From positions 48,913 to 112,912 of the forward strand of contig NZ_JACSRD010000171.1 of assembly GCF_014879935.1 (NCBI RefSeq): a stretch of DNA of 64,000 nt, written 5' to 3'. How positions within the stretch are numbered: the stretch's first letter is position 1; every line of letters begins with the position of its first letter. Position numbers and translations under genes: made by a program. Below, piece after piece: positions 59,906-64,000 of the stretch. Under the pieces are notes generated by a model. That model worked only from the letters and a program-made list of their open reading frames with translations, was not told the origin of the DNA and did not search any database. This stretch comes from Prosthecobacter sp. (GTDB taxonomy: Bacteria > Verrucomicrobiota > Verrucomicrobiia > Verrucomicrobiales > Verrucomicrobiaceae).

Positions 59906-60828
59906 TGGACCCGAGAAGCGAAGAACTGGCCGCGCTGAATGCGCTGGGCATGCTGGAAAGCGATGAAAAACGCGTGCTGGACGGCTCCAGCCTCGTGGAT
60001 CGTGAATTGCGTGATCTGAACGCCGAGTTGGAGCTCGTGGCGGCTGAGCTGGGCCGTCTGGTCGTGCCTGTGGAGCCGCCTGCGGACATGAAACGTCGTA
60101 TCCGTGCGAAGATCCGCTCGCGCGGCGGCTCAAAGCTGCGCTCCATCTCGCCTCTCGCCTTGATCGCCGGCGTGGGCTGGGCTGCCGCCGTGGCTCTGGC
60201 GCTGGCGTCCATCTGGCTGTGGCGTGAGCGGGCCAGCCTCAACCAGCAGTTCAATTCGCTGCGGGAAGCCATTGCGCCCGTGACACAGCCGACGGCCGAA
60301 AAAGAAGAGAAAGAGAAGCCGCCGGCCCGAAACCTGGAGGAGGAGCTGAAGAAATTGCGGGGAGATTTCGAGTCCCAAAAAACAGCGCTGAACACCGAAA
60401 TCGAAGCCCTGCGCAAACGCGAGGCCGACGCGAACGCCAAGGTCGCCCAGCTCGTCCAGGAGGCGCAGGCCCAGAAGGAGCGTGACGCCGCCATGAAGCT
60501 GCATGTGGCCACCTTGCAGAGCGAGATCTGGGAATACCGCCGCAGTGTGATGACGATCGTCTGGGACGCCTCGAAGGACCAGGGGGCGCTGATGCTGGAC
60601 AAGATGCCTCGTGTGGAATCTGGAAGGGATTATCAGCTCTGGATCATCGATCCGCAGAAGCCGGACCCGGTGAGTGGCGGCGTTTTGGCAGTGGATGACA
60701 AAGGCACGGCCAAGACCACCTTCAAATCGACCGAGGATGTGGGCGACGCGGTGAAATTCATAGTTAGCGTGGAGAAAAAAGGCGGAGTGCCGAAGAAGGA
60801 AGGCGAAGTCGTCTTGAAGGAGCCTTGA
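59905..60828 (+). CDS. RskA-like membrane anti-sigma factor
   Basis: The ATG at 59905 overlaps the sigma-factor stop (TGATG) and has an AGGAGG site just upstream, so translation is coupled; a GTG one codon before is less likely. The 307-residue protein has a short N-terminal anti-sigma helix region (EELAALNALGMLESDEKRVL) and one membrane span at about 76-105. A periplasmic coiled coil (about 105-195) leads to the RskA C-terminal domain with TIVWDASKDQGALMLDKMP and YQLWIIDPQKP. It should hold the sigma factor inactive at the membrane until a periplasmic signal triggers proteolysis. Confidence 0.9.
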   Translation: MDPRSEELAALNALGMLESDEKRVLDGSSLVDRELRDLNAELELVAAELGRLVVPVEPPADMKRRIRAKIRSRGGSKLRSISPLALIAGVGWAAAVALALASIWLWRERASLNQQFNSLREAIAPVTQPTAEKEEKEKPPARNLEEELKKLRGDFESQKTALNTEIEALRKREADANAKVAQLVQEAQAQKERDAAMKLHVATLQSEIWEYRRSVMTIVWDASKDQGALMLDKMPRVESGRDYQLWIIDPQKPDPVSGGVLAVDDKGTAKTTFKSTEDVGDAVKFIVSVEKKGGVPKKEGEVVLKEP

Positions 60829-60944
60829 CCCTGCCGCAGCAACCGTTTTGAGACGCACTCTCGGGCCGCGCAGGCACGAAGATTGCGCCCTTGCCAATCC
60901 CGCGAAATCCGCGATGGATAGCGCCCCTCACCCCCAAAAAGCCC

Positions 60945-62159
60945 ATGCCTAAGCAGACCATTCGTGACCTCGACCTCGCCGGAAAACGCGTCTTTGTGCG
61001 CGTCGATTTCAATGTGCCGCTGGAGGAAAAAGACGGCCAGATGGTCATCACGGACGCCACGCGCATCCAGGAGACGCTGCCGACGATCAAGGCCCTCATC
61101 GAAACGGGTGCCCGCATCATTCTGGCGAGCCATCTCGGTCGTCCGAAGGGTCAGCGTGATCCAAAGCAGAGCCTCGCCCCGGTCGCTCCGGCGCTCAGCG
61201 CCCTGATCGGCAAGCCGGTGGCTTTTGCGAGCGATTGCGTCGGCGACGAGGCGAAGGCCAAGGCGCTCGCGCTCGGCAATGGCGACGTGCTTTTGCTCGA
61301 AAACACCCGTTTCCACGCCGGTGAGGAAAAGAATGACGCCACGCTCGCGAAGGGCATGGCGGACCTCGCGGAGGTCTTCGTGAATGACGCGTTTGGTTCC
61401 GCGCATCGTGCGCACAGCTCCACGGCGGGCATCGCGGACTATCTGCCGGCCGTTTCGGGCCTGCTGATGGAAAAAGAGCTCACCTGGCTGAATGACGAGC
61501 TCGAAAATCCGGATCGTCCGTTCGTCGTGATCCTCGGCGGCGCGAAGGTCAGCGACAAAATCGGCGTCATCAATCGCCTGCTCGAAAAGGCGAACACCAT
61601 CATCATCGGCGGCGGCATGGCCTACACCTTCCGCAAGCTCGTGCAGGGCATCAGCATCGGCAAAAGCCTCTACAAACCTGAGTGGGAACCCATCGCCCAG
61701 GCCGCTCTCGACAAGGCCAAGGAGCGCGGCGTTAAGATCCTCATCCCTGTGGATGCGATGATCACCGACGCCTTCGATTTCGACGCGAAGAAGTTCGGCA
61801 ACATCAAGTTCACCGCAGCTGGCGAAAGCATTCCAGATGGCTGGGAAGGCGTCGATATCGGCCCTGAGTCCGTGAAGCTCTTCGCGGAAGAAATTTCCAA
61901 GGCGAAGACCGTCATCTGGAACGGCCCGATGGGCGTTTTCGAGATCAAAGAGGCATCCAAAGGCACCTTCGACATCGCCGAGGCCATGGCGGCTAATTCC
62001 ACCGCGAAAAACATCATCGGCGGCGGCGACAGCGTGAAGGCCGTCAAGAAGGCCAAGCTCGGCGACAAGATGACCTTCATCTCCACCGGCGGTGGCGCAT
62101 CCCTCGAACTCCTCGAAGGCAAAATCCTCCCCGGCGTTGCCTGCCTCAAAGACAAATAA
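60945..62159 (+). CDS. pgk: Phosphoglycerate kinase
   Basis: The start is ATG 60945 ([20 protein letters not shown], the usual N-terminus). The 404-residue product has [56 protein letters not shown] and the ATP-site [13 protein letters not shown]. It makes ATP from 1,3-bisphosphoglycerate in glycolysis. tpiA follows after 39 bases as a glycolytic pair. The gap contains degenerate heptamers of the CATTCGT kind. Confidence 0.97.
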   Translation: MPKQTIRDLDLAGKRVFVRVDFNVPLEEKDGQMVITDATRIQETLPTIKALIETGARIILASHLGRPKGQRDPKQSLAPVAPALSALIGKPVAFASDCVGDEAKAKALALGNGDVLLLENTRFHAGEEKNDATLAKGMADLAEVFVNDAFGSAHRAHSSTAGIADYLPAVSGLLMEKELTWLNDELENPDRPFVVILGGAKVSDKIGVINRLLEKANTIIIGGGMAYTFRKLVQGISIGKSLYKPEWEPIAQAALDKAKERGVKILIPVDAMITDAFDFDAKKFGNIKFTAAGESIPDGWEGVDIGPESVKLFAEEISKAKTVIWNGPMGVFEIKEASKGTFDIAEAMAANSTAKNIIGGGDSVKAVKKAKLGDKMTFISTGGGASLELLEGKILPGVACLKDK

Positions 62160-62190
62160 TTCGTCCTTCGTCATTCTTAATTCGTCATTT
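62160..62190. repeat. Degenerate heptamer repeat between pgk and tpiA
   Basis: TTCGTCCTTCGTCATTC and ATTCGTCATT segments repeat the CATTCGT heptamer theme of the array at 16457. They fill most of the 39-base gap between pgk and tpiA. Confidence 0.5.
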
Positions 62191-62198
62191 CCCCCGCC

Positions 62199-62999
<801 letters not shown>

Positions 63000-63062
63000 T
63001 GCCCACGGTCAAAGTGCGCTTGTGAGCTAAATATTGCTTCACAAACGCATTCAATTCTGAGC

Positions 63063-64000
63063 ATGATCCGATTCATGCTCAGGAATCTCCTCCCGTTTCT
63101 CTGGTGCATGGCAGTCACGCTCACCGCCGCCGAACCCGGCTGGCGGGCCGGCGCGGCTGACATGGACATCACGCCCGACTACCCCGTGCGCCTCAGCGGC
63201 TATGGCAGCCGCACGACCGAGTTTGAAAAAATCGCCCAGCGCATCCATGCGAACGCCCTCGTCATGCAATGGGCCGATGAAGCACCCGCCTGCATCGTCA
63301 CCGTGGACAATTGCGGCGTGCCCGCCACCGTGCGCGCGGAGGTGCTCAAACGCCTCTCCGCCGCCGGGAAACCGGTCGCGGGTGAGCGATTTGCCCTCCA
63401 TTCCTCCCACACGCACTGTGCGCCGATGGTGAAAGGCGTGCTGCCGTTCTTGTTCGGCACCGATCTGCCTGCGGACCAAATGCAACGGGTCGAGCGCTAC
63501 ACGGAGGATCTCACCGCCTGGATCGTGAAGTCCGTCAGCAGTGCGCTGGCGAAACTGGAGCCTGCGAAGCTCGATTGGAGCAGCGGGAAAGTCTATTTCG
63601 CCTTCAATCGTCGTCTGAAGACGGAGACAGGGCTGCAAAACGCCCAAAACTTCAAAGGACCGACCGACCGTGCCTTGCCTGTCCTGCGGGTCCGAAGCGC
63701 TGATGGCAAAAAACTCATCGCCACCCATGTCAGCTATGCCTGCCACTGCACCACGCTCGGCATCAACGAGATCCACGGCGACTGGGCGGGACTCGCCCAC
63801 AAGGAGATGGAGATGCGCTTCCCCGGGTCCGTCTGCCTCGTCGCCATCGGCTGCGGTGCCGATCAGAACCCCTATCCACGTCGTGAGAATCGCTTCGCCA
63901 TCAATCACGCCGTCAGCCTGGCCAAGGAGGTCGTGCGCCTGATCAATCAACCCATGAAGCCGCTCTCCGGCCCGCTCCACTGCGCGACCATCGAGGACGA
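63063..64000 (+). CDS. Neutral ceramidase-like secreted protein, 3' end outside window
   Basis: The frame opens at ATG 63063 and stays open to the end of the window, giving 312 complete codons. A signal peptide (MIRFMLRNLLPFLWCMAVTL, cleavage near TAAE) precedes AGAADMDITPDYPVRLSGYG. Conserved His-containing motifs of the neutral/alkaline non-lysosomal ceramidase N-terminal family follow: LHSSHTHCAP, THVSYACHCTTLG and AIGCGADQNPYPR. The same domain begins the giant gene at 30-36 kb. The family in PVC bacteria is broad, and real ceramide hydrolysis is not shown. An opposite-strand frame of 309 codons here is its shadow. Confidence 0.85.
   Translation, partial: MIRFMLRNLLPFLWCMAVTLTAAEPGWRAGAADMDITPDYPVRLSGYGSRTTEFEKIAQRIHANALVMQWADEAPACIVTVDNCGVPATVRAEVLKRLSAAGKPVAGERFALHSSHTHCAPMVKGVLPFLFGTDLPADQMQRVERYTEDLTAWIVKSVSSALAKLEPAKLDWSSGKVYFAFNRRLKTETGLQNAQNFKGPTDRALPVLRVRSADGKKLIATHVSYACHCTTLGINEIHGDWAGLAHKEMEMRFPGSVCLVAIGCGADQNPYPRRENRFAINHAVSLAKEVVRLINQPMKPLSGPLHCATIED

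Noticed and set aside
63051..63980. 309-codon minus-strand frame at the right edge
   Set aside because: Antisense to the ceramidase-like gene, which has a signal peptide and family motifs and stays open to the window's end.

Overview
The window is about 64 kb of GC-rich bacterial DNA with dense coding on both strands. The gene families point to the Verrucomicrobiota, most likely near Verrucomicrobiaceae/Prosthecobacter-like bacteria. The evidence is formylglycine-generating-enzyme-like (SUMF1) modules fused to SHD1 domains, planctomycete/verrucomicrobial type cytochrome c domains fused to WD40 or dehydrogenase-like propellers, two neutral-ceramidase-like secreted proteins, a DUF6807/PmoA-like protein, and a complete Gram-negative envelope set (BamA, Skp, LpxD, MreBCD, PBP2). 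This assignment is inference from gene content. No rRNA, tRNA or CRISPR array was seen.

Layout. 1-7.7 kb: a secreted SUMF1/SHD1 cluster, then a 1,201-residue cytochrome-WD40-coiled-coil protein closed by a clear terminator. 7.8-14.9 kb (minus): a membrane TPR protein, then an overlapping operon read as aminotransferase, methyltransferase, glycosyltransferase, sugar-ketoisomerase-like cupin, histidine kinase, response regulator. 15-22 kb (minus): an RDD / SpoIIM / DUF4129 / DUF4350 / MoxR / DUF58 operon with stop-start overlaps. 22-30 kb: a small membrane protein, hemW, an IS110-family element wedged between hemW and trmB, then a lipase-like hydrolase, SufE-like, PmoA-like and sugar-isomerase-like genes. 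30-36 kb: one 1,911-codon gene (ceramidase-like + LamG-like + cytochrome-bearing propeller). 36-45.8 kb: GNAT, hisS, recF, then mreB-mreC-mreD-mrdA-rng. 45.8-52.1 kb: a coiled-coil/TPR protein, a methyltransferase and a long secreted SdrD-type repeat protein. 52.1-52.6 kb: a repeat block holding a gene remnant. 52.6-58.1 kb (minus): trpB, lpxD, skp and bamA. 58-64 kb: an EamA transporter, an ECF sigma/anti-sigma pair, pgk, tpiA and the first part of a second ceramidase-like gene.

The most unusual content is structural. (1) The IS110-family element has a long, strongly folded leader that is a good candidate for a bridge RNA, and 16-bp inverted repeats that abut the start codons of both neighbouring genes. 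(2) Four paired-hairpin elements (REPIN-like) lie inside the single 1,911-codon gene without breaking its frame. Two of them are copies of one family with a compensatory base-pair change and encode nearly the same peptide. (3) A related-looking set of roughly 90-bp inverted units at 52.1-52.6 kb abuts the truncated 5' end of a secreted-protein gene. (4) Heptamer tandem repeats and purine/pyrimidine inverted repeats occupy several gene junctions, and one of them encodes the signal peptide of a lipoprotein.
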